Notes: generated from the letters alone by a model not told the origin. 64,000 bases of DNA from Otatea glauca (GCA_036346275.1 CM070725.1:38564104-38628103), one strand, 5' to 3'. Positions 23,791-36,039 are shown, counted from the stretch's first letter. Program-made: numbers and translations.

Positions 23791-24099
23791 TACTCCCTTC
23801 GTCCAAATTTACAGATATATTTTCACTTAGCATCTAGGTTAAAGAGATACTGAATATAATTAAACTATCTTTAAACATTATATTCAATACTTGTATGTAG
23901 AGTAAATTAGGAATATAGAGAGAGCGCCACACTAATTTTGTTTGGCTATGTGTATCTTACGATGTAGAGATCGGGAGATATAATCTTCTATTATCTAAAA
24001 AAATCACACTAATTTTGTATTAAAATGTGAAAGGCGTCTTATATTCATGATAAAAAATATTTAAATAAAACGTACTATGTTTTTAGACTTGAGGTAGTA
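23791..24099. mobile_element. Stowaway-like MITE
   Basis: The left end TACTCCCTTCGTCCAAATTT has the 'CTCCCTYCGTCC' signature of grass Stowaway (Tc1/mariner) MITEs. The inverted right end TACTACCTCAAGTC is diverged. The interior is AT-rich, about 310 bp, with no coding sequence. Confidence 0.55.
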
Positions 24100-24430
24100 G
24101 GTGAAAAAAAAGGGCTAAGCATGCTAGAGCCGTCGTCAAAGAAGGAACAAACAGTGCACCAAGCTGTTGGAGCGCGCCAATGCCGTTGGACGTGTCAGGC
24201 GCATAAAATTCCGAGCATCGAAAGCTACCTGTCACGGCAAAAATCCACGCAGAGTTCCTGTGTGCGCTCGCCGGTTTTAGCGCTGGGAGAGCGACCTGCA
24301 TCCCGCACCACGCACATATAAATAATAGTATAGTACTAGTGCTAACGCTACGACGGCAGCTTATCAATTAAATAAAAGATAAGTATGAATATAATATTTA
24401 ATAATAAATAATCTTGTGATCACATTGTAC
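24100..24430. other. Intergenic, no gene seen
   Basis: Mixed sequence. The frame at 24121-24321 and its antisense partner have no recognisable domain. Confidence 0.4.
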
Positions 24431-24590
24431 GTACTACATATTTAAAAGGAGAGCGAATCAAACAAGGAAATAAACAGGAGGATCTGCATGCAAGGAAACC
24501 AGACTTGAATTGCCAAAACTGTATGTACTACTTATTTGGAAGGAGAGCGAATCAAACAAGGAAATAAACAGGGAGGATCCGCATGTCTGA
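24431..24590 (+). repeat. Two-copy 94-bp tandem duplication
   Basis: The blocks starting GTACTACATATTT (24431) and GTACTACTTATTT (24525) share 'GGAGAGCGAATCAAACAAGG' and 'AAATAAACAGG'. They are offset by 94 bp. Confidence 0.8.
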
Positions 24591-24850
24591 AGGTGTTGCC
24601 CTTGATCTCCTCCACGTACCGCGCTCGTCGGATCGCCTCGGGCGCCAAGCGTCGGCGACCTCCGCCGCCTCCGCTCTGCGTAAAGGTACGCGTCCATCTC
24701 CGGTAGGCCGATCGTGCGATGCAAGCCCCTGGTGTAGTCGGCGCCGGGCGGGTCGAACGCCGCGCGGGCAGCAGTATGGCATCCTGGAAAGCCGGACCAA
24801 TAATGGTTTCCCTAATTGTCATCCAAATATGAATGCTAACATGTAGCACT
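24591..24850 (-). pseudogene. Unrecognised GC-rich gene fragment
   Basis: A GC-rich block surrounded by AT-rich DNA. On the minus strand the pieces FQDAILLPA, then LHRTIGLPEMDAYLYAE in another frame, look protein-like and are joined by a frameshift, as in a decayed exon of a host gene. I do not recognise the family. The three overlapping minus-strand frames and the plus-strand frame here are all explained by this one block. Confidence 0.35.
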
Positions 24851-25194
24851 ATTTGTGCGTCCTGATTGAGGCTAATTATTATCAGAATATCTGTTACTTC
24901 CTATAGTGTATTTAGGAATAAGTTTTAAAATGAACTTATTCCTTATATTTATCACACGATAATTGCATTTCATACACACATTCCTTATATAATATTTTTC
25001 GCTAAATAATATTATGGCGGCGGTACGTGAGCGTCTTGTATAGGATGTGGTGCACATGCATGAATGGAAGAAAATTAAGCGCGCGATTCATGGTACTGAC
25101 TGGTATGGTAAATATTGAATCGAAATCAAATGGGTTTAGATTTGCAACATAAATTCCATATATATAGTTCAATTGAAATATATATGTGCGGGCT

Positions 25195-25420
25195 CTCCTA
25201 TTGTGGGTCACATGAATGAATGAGTTAGACACATTAAACAACGGCCATCGGATGTGGGTGAGTAAAACTGAGGAAAGATCTGAGACGTTCATTTTGATGA
25301 ATGTAAGTTTCTGAGGACGTTTTGCTGGGTGCACGAACATTAGGCCATCTCTAATGAGGTGCATTATTTAGGGTGGACGTAGGAAAAATTACTTACGTGC
25401 ATTATAAAGGGGTATAGAAT
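25195..25420 (-). repeat. Dispersed repeat, copy 2 (inverted partner at 14290)
   Basis: Inverted copy of the block at 14290-14515, sharing 'GGCCATCGGATGTGGGTG', 'GCTGGGTGCACGAA' and 'GGTGCATTATTTAGGGTG' in complement. The two copies are about 10.9 kb apart. Confidence 0.7.
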
Positions 25421-25838
25421 AAGGGTAGAACTAGCGTTCGGACGATCGATTTCTGAGTGTTACGTTAGACGTTCGGTGTAATATTTTCTTTCAATATGTA
25501 CAATATTTCTTTTCAACATGTGCAATATTTTTTTCGGGTTCACATTTTTGTTGCTATCGAAGGAAAATGTTTCACGCGTAGGAAAAAAAATATTGTAGAG
25601 CGTCAGAAAAAATCAGACATCCGACTGCTAGCAATTCCGAAATAATAATATCTTTTCTAGTCTTTCTGGTCTTTAATAATTTTTTTAAAAAAATTAGTCC
25701 CTACAAAATATAATTATAAAAATAACCATAACACAACCACAAAAATGTCGTAAGATGACACTGTGCTCCTACACCAAGGGAACGACCGTCGCTGTCACAT
25801 ACCGCGGTAATTTCGGTAGCTTGCCGCGATAGGGGATA
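25421..25838. other. Intergenic, no gene seen
   Basis: AT-rich sequence with no recognisable feature. Confidence 0.4.
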
Positions 25839-25846
25839 GCGGCAAC

Positions 25847-26179
25847 CAGGGTTCACAAAACCGTGGTTTTCGAGAGTACCACTGTGGCTCGAGATCCAAA
25901 ACTGCTCTAATTAAAAAAAATTGAAAAAATTTATGCGTTAAAAACCGCTCGAAAACCGTTAAAAAACCGCAGTTTTCTCAAAAACCGCTCAAAAACCATT
26001 TTGTTGGAACATTGCAATTGATCGGCTGGTTTTTCGCGAAAAACGCGAAAACCGAATTGGTTTCGATTTGTTTTGATTTTTTTTTTAAATTTTTTTATTT
26101 CTTACCCCTTCGGTTTTTCGAGCGGTTTTCATGATTTCGGTTTTTACGGGTTTTCACGGTTTTGGTTTTGTGAACCCTG
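25847..26179. mobile_element. hAT MITE with CAGGGTTCACAAAACC termini
   Basis: The left end is CAGGGTTCACAAAACCG. The inverted right end is CAGGGTTCACAAAACCAAAACC. Sixteen bases match. The flanks GCGGCAAC (25839-25846) and ACGGCAAT (26180-26187) agree in 6 of 8 positions, an aged 8-bp duplication. The 333-bp interior is full of AAAACCGC/GCGGTTTT words in both orientations and is non-coding. The frame at 26095-26310 partly lies in it. Confidence 0.8.
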
Positions 26180-26187
26180 ACGGCAAT

Positions 26188-27379
26188 CACTTTGGCGGTG
26201 TGAGAGCGTGAAAGATGATATGTGTTATCTTTTGACCTTTCCGCATTTAGGGATGAAGCCAAATTTAAAAAATAATTAAGCACTAGAGTAGAAGAGTAAT
26301 TATTTCCCACGTGAGCACGAGTCGATCAGATACTAGTTTCATACTACTCGTCTACTCTTACTTCAATGGCGTAGCCGCGTAGTCGATCGAATCTTCACTT
26401 ATGGCGGCGACGAGAAAACAATATATCCCGGCTAGTGCCGATCAGGGCCGGCCAGCTCTGGGCAGTCGGCAACTAGACGTTTTCTGCTTGTTGGCTAGCA
26501 CGTACGCACACAGTTTTTATGCGAGGAATATGAATACTGCAGAGAAGGGGGCAAAGGGAAAGGGAATTACAGGACGTGTACGTACAATGGACGATTCCGT
26601 GGAAATCACGTTTATTTAGCTTTATATTTTTTTTTTCAAATTTAGCTTTCAGTACATATATTTAAAAATTTAGTCTTTTCTCTTAGCCTAAAATGTGTAA
26701 CAAGTGATACCTTCCGTACTACCTAGATACGGCAGTGAGGAGCTATGTGTGCTTGCTCACCCTATCATGGCACCGATCACCTTCTTTGCTCTCTAGACGT
26801 CGCTGAGGACGTGTACTGACTTTTACGTTTTTTGTAGTGAAAGAATAGGCTAAATTTATAAATATATGTGCATAATGTTAGATTTAAAAGAAATCGAGGT
26901 AAGCCTACACTAACGATGAATTCGACTCCGTGCATCAGCTGACGCGGCAAGTGCCCACATGACAGCTAGTGCGACTGCTGCTGCACATAATTCCATGTGA
27001 GCTCGATCCCATGCATGCATCCAGTCCAGTCATACTCTAGGACAAGCTCTAGGTACTACTGCAGTAGCACCCATAGGGATAACTGATCATTAGCTATTTC
27101 ATAGGGTGGTACTTGGTGATTTGCCACTCTAGACTAGAGTGGCACCTTCATTCTTTACCACTTAAGACTGTTTGTTTTTTTTTCTCCCTCCCATCTTTTC
27201 TTCTCCTTTTTCTTCTCTTTTTTCTTCTCTTCTCCTTGTTCTTGTCGACACTGATAGCAGTAAGGTCGAGCATGTCGTCAATCAAGACTATCTCCTCAAC
27301 TCAGTTTTGTGTAAGAAATCTACTTGATGCGACTGACTATGATAACATCGCCGCATGCTTTGTTCTCACTGCTGACACC
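26188..27379. other. Intergenic, no gene seen
   Basis: A frame at 26401-26619 is open for 72 codons but unrecognised. A long C/T tract spans about 27172-27245. The frame at 27113-27451 reads through it and into the MITE at 27388, so it is not called. Confidence 0.4.
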
Positions 27380-27387
27380 GCCTCAAC

Positions 27388-27577
27388 CAGGGGCGGACCG
27401 AGCGGGGTGTTAGGGGGGCTAGAGCACCCCCTACCACCGATCATATCATAGGTACCCCCTTAGCACCCTTATCCAACGTGGGGCGCCACCACACTGTCGT
27501 CATGGAAGCCGATCAAAAAATTGAAATTTGAAGGCCGGTTTAGCATCCCCTAAATTTATATCCTGGGTCCGCCACTA
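27388..27577. mobile_element. hAT MITE with exact 8-bp duplication
   Basis: Starts CAGGGGCGGACC and ends GGGTCCGCCACTA. GCCTCAAC is repeated exactly at 27380-27387 and 27578-27585. At 190 bp it is non-coding and mobilisable only by another element's transposase. Confidence 0.85.
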
Positions 27578-27600
27578 GCCTCAACCTCCTTCGTTACGCT

Positions 27601-27764
27601 CAGCGGCGGATCTAGATCTAAAATTTAGAAGCTACTTAAAGAATATAAGATAAGTGAATCAAACTTAAATTGAACTATCTAGAGATGCTAGAGAGTACCC
27701 ACGGATCAACCGGAGATATAGGGAGTACACCAGCCCTAGATAGCCCTTGTCAGGTCTGCCCCCG
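27601..27764. mobile_element. Second hAT MITE, 23 bp from the first
   Basis: Starts CAGCGGCGGATCTAG. The inverted right end reads CGGGGGCAGACC. The flanks GTTACGCT (27593-27600) and GTCACGCC (27765-27772) match in 6 of 8 positions. At 164 bp it is non-coding. Confidence 0.6.
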
Positions 27765-27772
27765 GTCACGCC

Positions 27773-29035
27773 CAACACAGTAACCAACCCCCTTCGGCGC
27801 TTCTGCCTTGACATAGCCGCCACGGTGCCCTACCACCGACACCTTGAAGCGGCCCACGTACCGTCCACTAATTCATGTGTGTTTCTGTCACACATATTGC
27901 TGAATACGGCAAAGAAACACTTGCTGTACATGAGGTGGAAAGTGTGCATGCAGCATATGCAGGGGGTTAGCGTGGCCCATGGATGTTTGAGAAGATATGC
28001 GTGGGTAAATCTTTTTCTCCCTCTTAATATATATCGTATGTCTTTATTTTAAAAGATATTATAGATGTTATAATTTTTTTTCGGTAAAGATGTAAAGAAA
28101 GAATAACGCGTTTAGCATGGAGAGATATTCCTGGAGATAAAAGGAAAGAAAATTTGTTGGAGGGCGTATATTTTATCAGGTCTCAGGGAATTAAGGCAGC
28201 TTGCTCTTTGTGATTTCCCCACGTATATTTCTATCTTTGTGCGCCATGGGATGGGGTCCACCTGCAGGAGGCATCCACATCAGAAGTAGCGTCGCTTCCA
28301 CGTTGTTTGTCGGTCAGAGTCAGAAAAGAGCCTGTCATGTTTCATTTGTTTAGGGATTTAGGATCCATCAGGGGCGGTGTGGTAGGCATTATTTGATTCC
28401 CCAAAATCAAAACAAAATACTGGCTTTTTAGCTAGACTTTAAAAAAATCTAAAGCCTTCATTTAACTAAAAGCTAAAAGTCAACTTAGAGACTTTTTTTT
28501 TTGCTTTTACATGCTAAAAATAGCCCATTGCCATTGAAATTCATGTTATTTATCCACCTCAATCAGGGTATAAAATATCAAGTCCCATACCCCATCCTCC
28601 TCTTCTGCTCCTCCGTGTGAAGGAGAGGGCAGTGCCTCCCTTGTGAGTTGCCTAGGGCTTGGGCCTTGCCAGGCTAGTTGCCTCCATGCTAGAGATCGAC
28701 GGCAACATTCATTTTTTCCAATGTCGGCGTCTTTCTCCCCTGCGCCTCATCCTCCTTGCCTGTGACGCGCAGCCATTGTCCCCGTGCCCATCGCTCGGTA
28801 CCTCCGTTCTCCCAGCACCCATGCTGTAGATGCTACCATCCTCAACTCCTCCGTCCTCGATGTCAGACGGCGCTGCTGTTCTCCCTTGCATCGCCATCTT
28901 CCACATGCTAGTGTCGTCGTCATCTCCCTTTCTCTAGATCTAGATCTTTGCTACGCTGCCCCTTCTGCTCCCCGTCCTCCTTGTTCCCCTACGCCGCCCC
29001 TTGTGGAATTGTTGAAGCAGTATAGTATAGTTGTT
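27773..29035. other. Intergenic with a possible old foldback
   Basis: About 28370-28570 is an AT-rich block with AAAAGCTAAAA and GCTTTTTAGC words, resembling a diverged MITE. The GC-richer part at 28600-29000 has frames on both strands without recognisable domains. No gene is called. Confidence 0.35.
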
Positions 29036-32000
29036 TCAAGAAGGGTTAACCATATCGAAATCACATGGGAAATCGAACATCGCTCGGTACCGATAATCTT
29101 CGATTATCGATCGATTTTTGGTAGACATCGACTGGATCTTGATTTCAAAGTGATTTGAATTCTCAGTCAAAATAGCAGCGGTAAGACGCAATTATTGACC
29201 GATATTACTCAATTATCGAGTGGTATGAGGTGATTATCGATCGGTTTTGGAAGAAAGTCGGCATAGCGAAGAAAAAGTGGGAAAAATTGCAGAAAATTGT
29301 GAAAAATTGGGAAAAATTACAAAAAATTTCGGTATGACCTTTACTGTATTTTAGACACTCTCAAATTGTAAAGTAAGAATGTAGCAATAATATATCAATA
29401 AATGACATTTTATTTCAATACCATTTACAACTCAAATGTCCGATAAGTCCACATTTCAATAACATTCATTTTAATACCATGTGACATTTGAAATCAATAT
29501 TTATCATCGAAAATGAATGTTCGCACTTGGCATAGCTTCGTCGTCCTTCCATGGTCACACATATGCTATGTTGGACCTACATGAAAACTATGTTAGTAAA
29601 AAATCGAGTTACAATGAAATGAAACATACAATGAAATATCAGACTATACACAAAAACAATGCAACAACTAATTAACCATCACTACGAAGCTGATAAATGA
29701 AACATTACCTTTGGGGTTACAGGTAGTATTGTTGGATGTACACTTAGTTGGCCATGTTGTACTCTTTTGTGGAAATCATCAACAATCCTCTTGTAGCTAC
29801 AACTCCGCCTTGTATTTGTGCCAGCTTTGCCCCATCCATGGGTAGTCATTTATCACTGTTGGTACAATATGGTATAAAATTTAGGGTATTGCCACTCATA
29901 GACCCATTGTGTGGAAAGTTGTGCACGAGCATCCAGGATGGCGTAGTCGTATTGGCCATAACTCTCTTGTGTCTCGGGGACGCTGAATGAGCTGGAGCTA
30001 TCCTGCGGTGCATCATGGCTATGTCGATGATCCCTACCATTGCCTACAGTAGTCGTCCTCTGTGACTATGGAGTCCCATGGTCCCTGTCCTGTGTCGTAG
30101 GTGTGAACTGGGACTCTGCTGTAAATTCTATGGGACGATGTACTTCTGAGCGGGAAGTGAGAAGGATGGAGGCGCCATCACTGGACTCACCACCATCGTT
30201 GTCCGTCTTGGAGCTACTGTCATTAGATTCTTAGTACAGTAGGCTCCGACGGTTCCTAGGAGTGCTATCAGTCGAGTCATCATTCCTTACATGATGTTCC
30301 TCCTCTTTGAGAAGCTTCCCCTTTCCTTTCGAGGGAGCTTCCCTTTTTTGCTTGCTCCCTCGTGGCTACTGTTTGGTGCTTCCTTTTTCATATGTGACTG
30401 TCATCCACTGTCTTGTCTACCCATTAGGGGATACTTGCAGCCCTAGTATTCTTTCGCAACTCAGCAGGGTCAACTGGGTTATCACAAGGTGTGATAGGAG
30501 GGGGTGTCACTCTCAGTCTCAGTGTCCTCCTCATCAAGTAAGGGGTCGACATTGGACCTCCCTTTCTCCATCCACTGTCGGAATGGATTTTCACCGTCAC
30601 ACAATGTAAGCTCCATAAGACACTGGAATGGATCGTCTTCCGCTGTGGACTTTTGATTCTCTTCAGCTTGAATTCTAGTCTAAGATTGTAGTTAACATAC
30701 ATCAGCTTATGGAGCTTCTTGAAGATTCCGAACTTTAGTGTGGATGAAGACGAACGTGCTCCAATTGCGCTCGTATCCGCTAGAAGAAGCACAGTACGAA
30801 ACGATCCGCATAGCAAGCTTCTAGAGCGCGGGTGTGTTTAAACCAAATACACACCACCAATGTGATGCAAGTTAATAAAGAAAATAGTAAGTAAGAGGTA
30901 AAAATACGACAATTGCATTACATTTAAGGCGACATAAGAAAAATACTGGGGGTTGTTTTTGGATCATGTGCCATCCGCTCAGCTAGAGCAGTTGTGAATG
31001 TTCCAACCCTCCTTTTGTACAAATCAATCTCGTGAAGAGCGTCCGCGGCGCTCTAAGTATCATCAGTAAGCACTTGAAAAGCATCCCAGAGATCTGGCAA
31101 AAAGGTGTCCGTGGTGCTGTACGAGTAGTGCGTTCGGGGGTGCAAGGCAGCAGCTGCACGAAGTCAAAGAAACATGTTAGTACATGTATATAATCTATGT
31201 GGAAGAACAAGATATTATGTGCAACAAACTAATGTATTACCGACGTTCATGTAAATGTCTCGCGTTAGCTCGCCTATTCTTGGGTCCATGATGTTCATAT
31301 ATAAGTCGTATATATCTAGAGAGTCATGGAACAAGGTATCATATTCTTGTTGCATTATGTTGCACCGTAGTATCACCTTGCTCAATGTAGGCACCCTCGC
31401 CTGATCAACGAAATATAAGAAGGCATACAACGGTTCGACAGATTTAACAACCGATAGTATGTTGTACCACCAGTCCAAGCTCTAGAGACACGAGTACACG
31501 AACCTCCCCTCCGCGGTATCAACAAAGCGCGATGATAGAAATTCCTCTGAGGCCATCCATTATAAGAACTTGTCCTTGTGACGAAGGAAACAATTCAAAA
31601 ACATGTAGTTTATTCCGAAGCGAGTAGCATTCCACTTGACCAACTTGCCCTCAATATGCTTCTTCATCATGGCATGAAGCTTCGAATAGTTGTACAACCA
31701 TCGAGAGATTTTTCTTGCAATCTCAATGAAAGAGGCGTGATAAGGAAACTCTCTAATCTGCTTCAGTATCAAATTAATCATGTGGGCCATACAAGGTTGC
31801 TACACAATGCTGCAGTGCTCCCGTGCGATGAGCTTGCATGCTTTCTTGTAGTTGGCACCATTGTCCGTCACAATCTGCACAACATTCGTCGGGCCTACCT
31901 TGTCGACCACTGAGGCAATTTTTTGCATGAACAAACAAAGTGAAAACCCCTATTACATGGTGCGTACCTCTAATAGATTTTATAAGAGTAGAAATGAAAA

Positions 32001-33104
32001 CAAGTACCTTGCGCAAGTACGAGGTATCATGAGTTAGACTCGTCGCATCGACGGACTTGTGAAAGAACATGGTGCTACTGTAGTATATCATGACAAATAT
32101 AGCATGAACATGTGAGCTATTAATCGGCGTAGAACTAGACAAAAATTTAAAAACCCACTTACCCTATTTTTTATATTTCCTGACGGCACTAACGAAATAC
32201 GGATTGTCTGATTTCCTCCCCACAATACCAGCAGTGTGGAAAATTTTGGCCAAGGCTGAGCCAATCGACTGCTTCGCATTCCTCCCCTTCTGTGTCCAGC
32301 TCCTAGTGTCAACCTTATTTGTACAGGGGCATAGGCCGTACCAAGGTTGTAATACCCTACGGCTGGTCTTTCACGCTGCGAGGAACTCCAAAACATCCTC
32401 GAAAACACATCGCTGCCCCCTCCTCTAGCCCCCCTAGAGGTGCCACTACCACCACCGTGCTCATACCTGCCATCTGCCCGACTGATAAATTATGCCTCTG
32501 TCCTGGAGGCAGCCATGGCATGCTGGAGTTGCTCCTCCTCATCAGCATTACACCGTGTAGTCCGCATATGAACTTCTTCTCAGCATGGAATCTGCAGCTG
32601 CTGCTTCCTTTCTTAGCTTCTTGTCCCTCATTCCCTTCCTCTTATCCTTAATTCTATCTAGATCGCACTGAAAGCACTCACGAACCTCTTTAGGAACTTG
32701 CCTACAATGGATGACATTCGTATCTCGCCCTGCCAAGTAGTGCTTCAGTTGGGTTGAGCTGCCTCCTCTCTTCTCTTGGTGACAGTACTTGCATCGAAAT
32801 TCGGCCCCTATCTTGTCATCATGCTCCCACACAACGTCGCTATGGTCTGCCATATGCTATTACAAAATAACAAGAAGTTAGCATGCACCCTATACAAAAG
32901 CACCTAACAAGCATGATCTCCAATGCAAAAAAAATGCTAGTGAATCATCTATTTACTTCAAGTGAATCATCTCTAGGAGTAAGATCCAAGCAAAGCATGT
33001 ATCATGAGTCCATATTTTGTGGATCATCCCAGTGGTTGTTTAGTCATACTAGTGGCTAGCAAAAGAAGTTAAAAATCATCCTAGTGAATCATCGGTATAC
33101 TAAT
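29036..33104 (-). mobile_element. Decayed hAT transposon with transposase remnants (minus)
   Basis: The minus-strand transposase pieces at 30424-32853 define the element. Its likely terminus on the low-coordinate side is near 29036, where 'AGGGTTAACCATATCGAAATC'-type sequence is followed by many ATCGAT/GATTATCGA words, a typical hAT subterminal zone. The opposite terminus is not found: sequence up to about 33104 still looks like hAT 5' flank, then the Gypsy LTR begins. The element was probably interrupted or truncated by the Gypsy insertion. No target duplication can be given. Confidence 0.65.
30424..32853 (-). pseudogene. hAT transposase pseudogene (BED, DUF659, dimerisation)
   Basis: hAT transposases bind element ends through a BED zinc finger and cut with an RNase H-like domain. 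Read from 32853 down: an intact first exon with VVWEHDDK, FRCKYCHQEKRGGSSTQLKHY and IHC (BED finger, 32548-32853); near 31860-31930, out of frame, the DUF659 hallmark VTDNGAN; then MAHMINLILKQI, ISRWLYNYSKLH and KWNATRFGINYMFLN (31560-31790); then LDWWYNILSVVKSVEPLY (31215-31478); and finally KLHKLMYVNYNLRL (30424-30816), the end of the C-terminal dimerisation region. Frameshifts, a nonsense codon and missing segments make it non-functional. It is a different lineage from the hAT at 55304. Confidence 0.8.
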
Positions 33105-34020
33105 TGACGAATACTCATACCAGGGGTACCCCAACGGCCCAGGATGGCAAGCAGGCCGCGTCAAGCTCAGCTCCGACCTGACAAGCCGTCCCCGGGCCCA
33201 ACTCCGACCAAGGGACCTGCGGGGCCGCAAAAGGACGCTCGTCCCCGACCAAATCAAGGCAAGCGATCCCGACCAAGTGGGACACCGACCCCCGTCATAG
33301 GTCGGGCTTCCCCGAGCCCCAACCAAGCTGAGGCAACTTTCGCCGAGGGCCACGTGCCCCATGGACAGGATCGTTCGAAGTGACCGTGCGGGGCAGGTGG
33401 CCTCTTCCCAAGGCAGCACAAGGGTTGCCCAAGTCAAAACTCCAGTCTCATCGCCCAGTCACACGAAGTATGGGGACGCGCTCTCTCCCGAGGCAGCGCC
33501 AGGGTTACGCTTCACAACATCAGCACCTGACAGGTTCCCAGAGGGCAGGTGCGCTATTTCTCAAGGAAACGGCAAACTGCTCTGCTCAGCAAGCCTACCA
33601 AACCCGATGTGGGCGAGGCCGGACGGCGACCAATCACCAAGGCGAAGGACTAGGACTCCTAGTCTAGTTTTCTCCTTCCTTCCTTCCTTCTCCCAATTCT
33701 CGATGTAACCTATCCCTCCCGCCTATATAAAGGGGGTAGGGCCCTCCGGGAGAGGGACACAGAGACAGACACATGCACACACACGGGGACAACAAGAAAC
33801 ACTCTTGTGTTCAAGCCCTCAGCCCTCACTTGTAATCGTTGTGTAGCCGTCTGCACCAAAAGCAATACAACATCGCCACACGAACTGGAGTAGGGACATT
33901 CGGCCCGAACCAGTATACACCTTGGACTTTTGAGTCTAACCATTCAGGAGAGGGAACGCGTGGCCCCTTAGACTTACAAATTTACTTGCCGGTGCTCGAA
34001 ACGCCGACAGTTGGCGCGCC
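33105..34020 (+). repeat. 5' LTR of the Gypsy element
   Basis: The 3' boundary is firm: ...AACGCCGACA followed by GTTGGCGCGCCAGGTAGG. The 5' boundary (TGACGAATACTC) is my best guess from a TG start and the change in sequence character. It could be some tens of bases off because there is no second LTR to compare. Confidence 0.65.
33724..33730 (+). promoter_or_regulatory. TATA box of the Gypsy 5' LTR
   Basis: TATATAA within GCCTATATAAAGGGGG, about 300 bp before the LTR end. A CTTCCTTCCTT run lies just upstream. Confidence 0.6.
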
Positions 34021-34042
34021 AGGTAGGGACCTTCACGCGTCT
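34021..34042 (+). promoter_or_regulatory. Primer-binding-site region after the 5' LTR
   Basis: TTGGCGCGCCAGGTAGGGAC follows the LTR directly, as in many plant Gypsy elements. I do not assign the tRNA. Confidence 0.55.
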
Positions 34043-34077
34043 TTATCGACATCTCTGGATTCCCGCCTGTCTCCCTG

Positions 34078-35859
34078 ATGGCTTTCTTCACCCACGACGG
34101 CGTGTCTGCATCGAGGAGTCGGATTCGTTTCAGCTCCCTCGACTTCATTGCCACCTCGGCGGGAGAGCTCGCGCTCATTCCCGTCACCTCTCAGGATCGG
34201 GCGCCGCTAGAGCTCGGACTTCGCTTCCGCGACCCGCCACCTCGGCTTGGGCCCCTACAGGCCCCAAGGCCGGAGCTCCACGAGCGCCTCGTCCTCCCTG
34301 GGAGCGGCACCCGCGAACTCGGGATGATGACCGCATCACCTCCCGTAGGCTCACAACTCGTAGCAATGGCCGGCTATATGCCGGCCTCTGTTCACGACCT
34401 GCTGGAAGACTCTTCCAGCCACGATTCCAGCTCCGACATGGAGCACGCCGCGCATGAGACGGCACTCTCGCGAGTGCAACATGGCGAACACGGCCGACTG
34501 ACCGTAACCCCCGGCTCTGGGGGCCTCATCCAGCCGCACTGTGCGCAGAAGAGGAATATCGACCTGAGATCGCTGGGGGTGCCTAAGCCCGCCGCGCCGA
34601 AGCTTCAACAAAGAAGCCAGCGACGAGCCGAGGCCGAAGGGCCGAGCTTGACGAGCTCGTGCCAACTTGAGCGAGATCACCGAGCCCCGCTGTGCTCGGT
34701 GGTGCGCGGACGAGCACATCGTACACACCATCGGTGGAGGAGTCCGATGGCCTCGGTTCTTCCCCACGCAGTTAAAACGCGTGGCGCACCGCTATCCGCC
34801 CGCTGCCTTCTGAGCCGGCCGACCCGGAGGCCAAGGTCACGTACCAGAACCTCCGGGGGCTAGTGGAACGTGCCGCTGTGCAGCACATGCAGGCCTCCGG
34901 CTCTCATCACTAGGGCGCCACCTCTGGCCGCCGGACCTGCACCGCTGCTCTGAGCCGGATGGGTTCGGCAAAGGCGGCGGTGCACCACGAACAACCCCAG
35001 GCCTCACGCGCCCTGTGCGCCAGCGCCTCGGCGACGACTACGACGTCCGTGCCACCCTCGAGGCATGGAGGAAAGCGGTGCACGAAGCGGCCCGATCGCG
35101 GGTTGTAGACAGCGGCCGCCGCGACGATCGCGCGTTCTGTGGCCTCGATGGCCCAGGGCCCACGGGCTTTCGTCGTGGATCCGCCATGCGGATTTCGCCG
35201 ATCGTGGCACCTACCAACATAGCCAAATACACTGGGGCCACGAACCCCGGTGTCTGGCTGGAAGATTACCGGCTCGCATACCGGGCGGGAGGAGCTGCAG
35301 ATGATCTCTTCATCATCCAATACCTCCTCATCTATCTTGCGGACTCGGCTCGAGCCTGGCTCGAGTACCTGCCCGCAAAGACCATCAGGAACTGGGCCGA
35401 TTTGAAGAGCCTCTTCGTCGGCAACTTTCAGGGCACTTACAAGCGCCCCGGAAACTCCTGACTCAAGAGCCGCAAGCGCACCGGAAAACTCTCCGGATTA
35501 CATCCGCGCTTCTCCGTCGGTGCAATGAGTCGCCGACATCTCGACACCGGCGTCATGGGGCATTCATCTACGGCACCTCCTGCAAGGCCTTGGTGCACAA
35601 ACTGGGCTGCGTTAAGCCCAGAACCACCAAGGAGCTTCTGGACATCGCCACCAACCACGCCTCCGGCGAGGAGGCTGTGGGGGCCATTTTCGAAGGAGGA
35701 AAGGCCAAGCAAGAGCCTCGGCCCGAGCCGGTCCCCTCGACCGCCCGGCAAGCGGAAGCGGCGCGGAAGCGTGTCCGCGAGGTCGGTGGTCGCGATCGCC
35801 GACCGCCCGCCAGCAAAGCAGCGTGCCGACCGTCGCGCCCGATCATTTTGAAAAGCTGA
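34078..35859 (+). pseudogene. Gypsy gag (broken)
   Basis: Gag forms the virus-like particle. The first frame (34078-34863) contains the N-terminal PASVHDLLEDSSS motif usual for Tat gag. After a frameshift, the retrotransposon gag domain reads AKYTGATNPGVWLEDYRLA, DDLFIIQYL, LADSARAWLEYLP, WADLKSLFVGNFQGTY (35015-35461) and stops at a TGA. The C-terminal part VHKLGC, RTTKELLDIATNHASGEEA lies at 35590-35859. At least two frame breaks make it inactive. Confidence 0.85.
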
Positions 35860-36039
35860 TGGACAGCCCGTTTCCACACCACGGGTTCCCCGTCAAGCAC
35901 AAGTACCGGGATCGCGAGGTCTGAGACGCTTCCTCCCGCACCCCACGACGCCACGGGCAAAGGAAAGAAGTAAGCCCCGGCCCCACAGGCCGAGGAGAAA
36001 AGGGCGGACGCCGAGTTCCCTGAACCCGACGGTTGCCTC

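Noticed and set aside
27113..27451. Secreted or membrane protein with a leucine/phenylalanine-rich start
   Set aside because: The hydrophobic stretch is the translated C/T tract, and the frame runs into a MITE.
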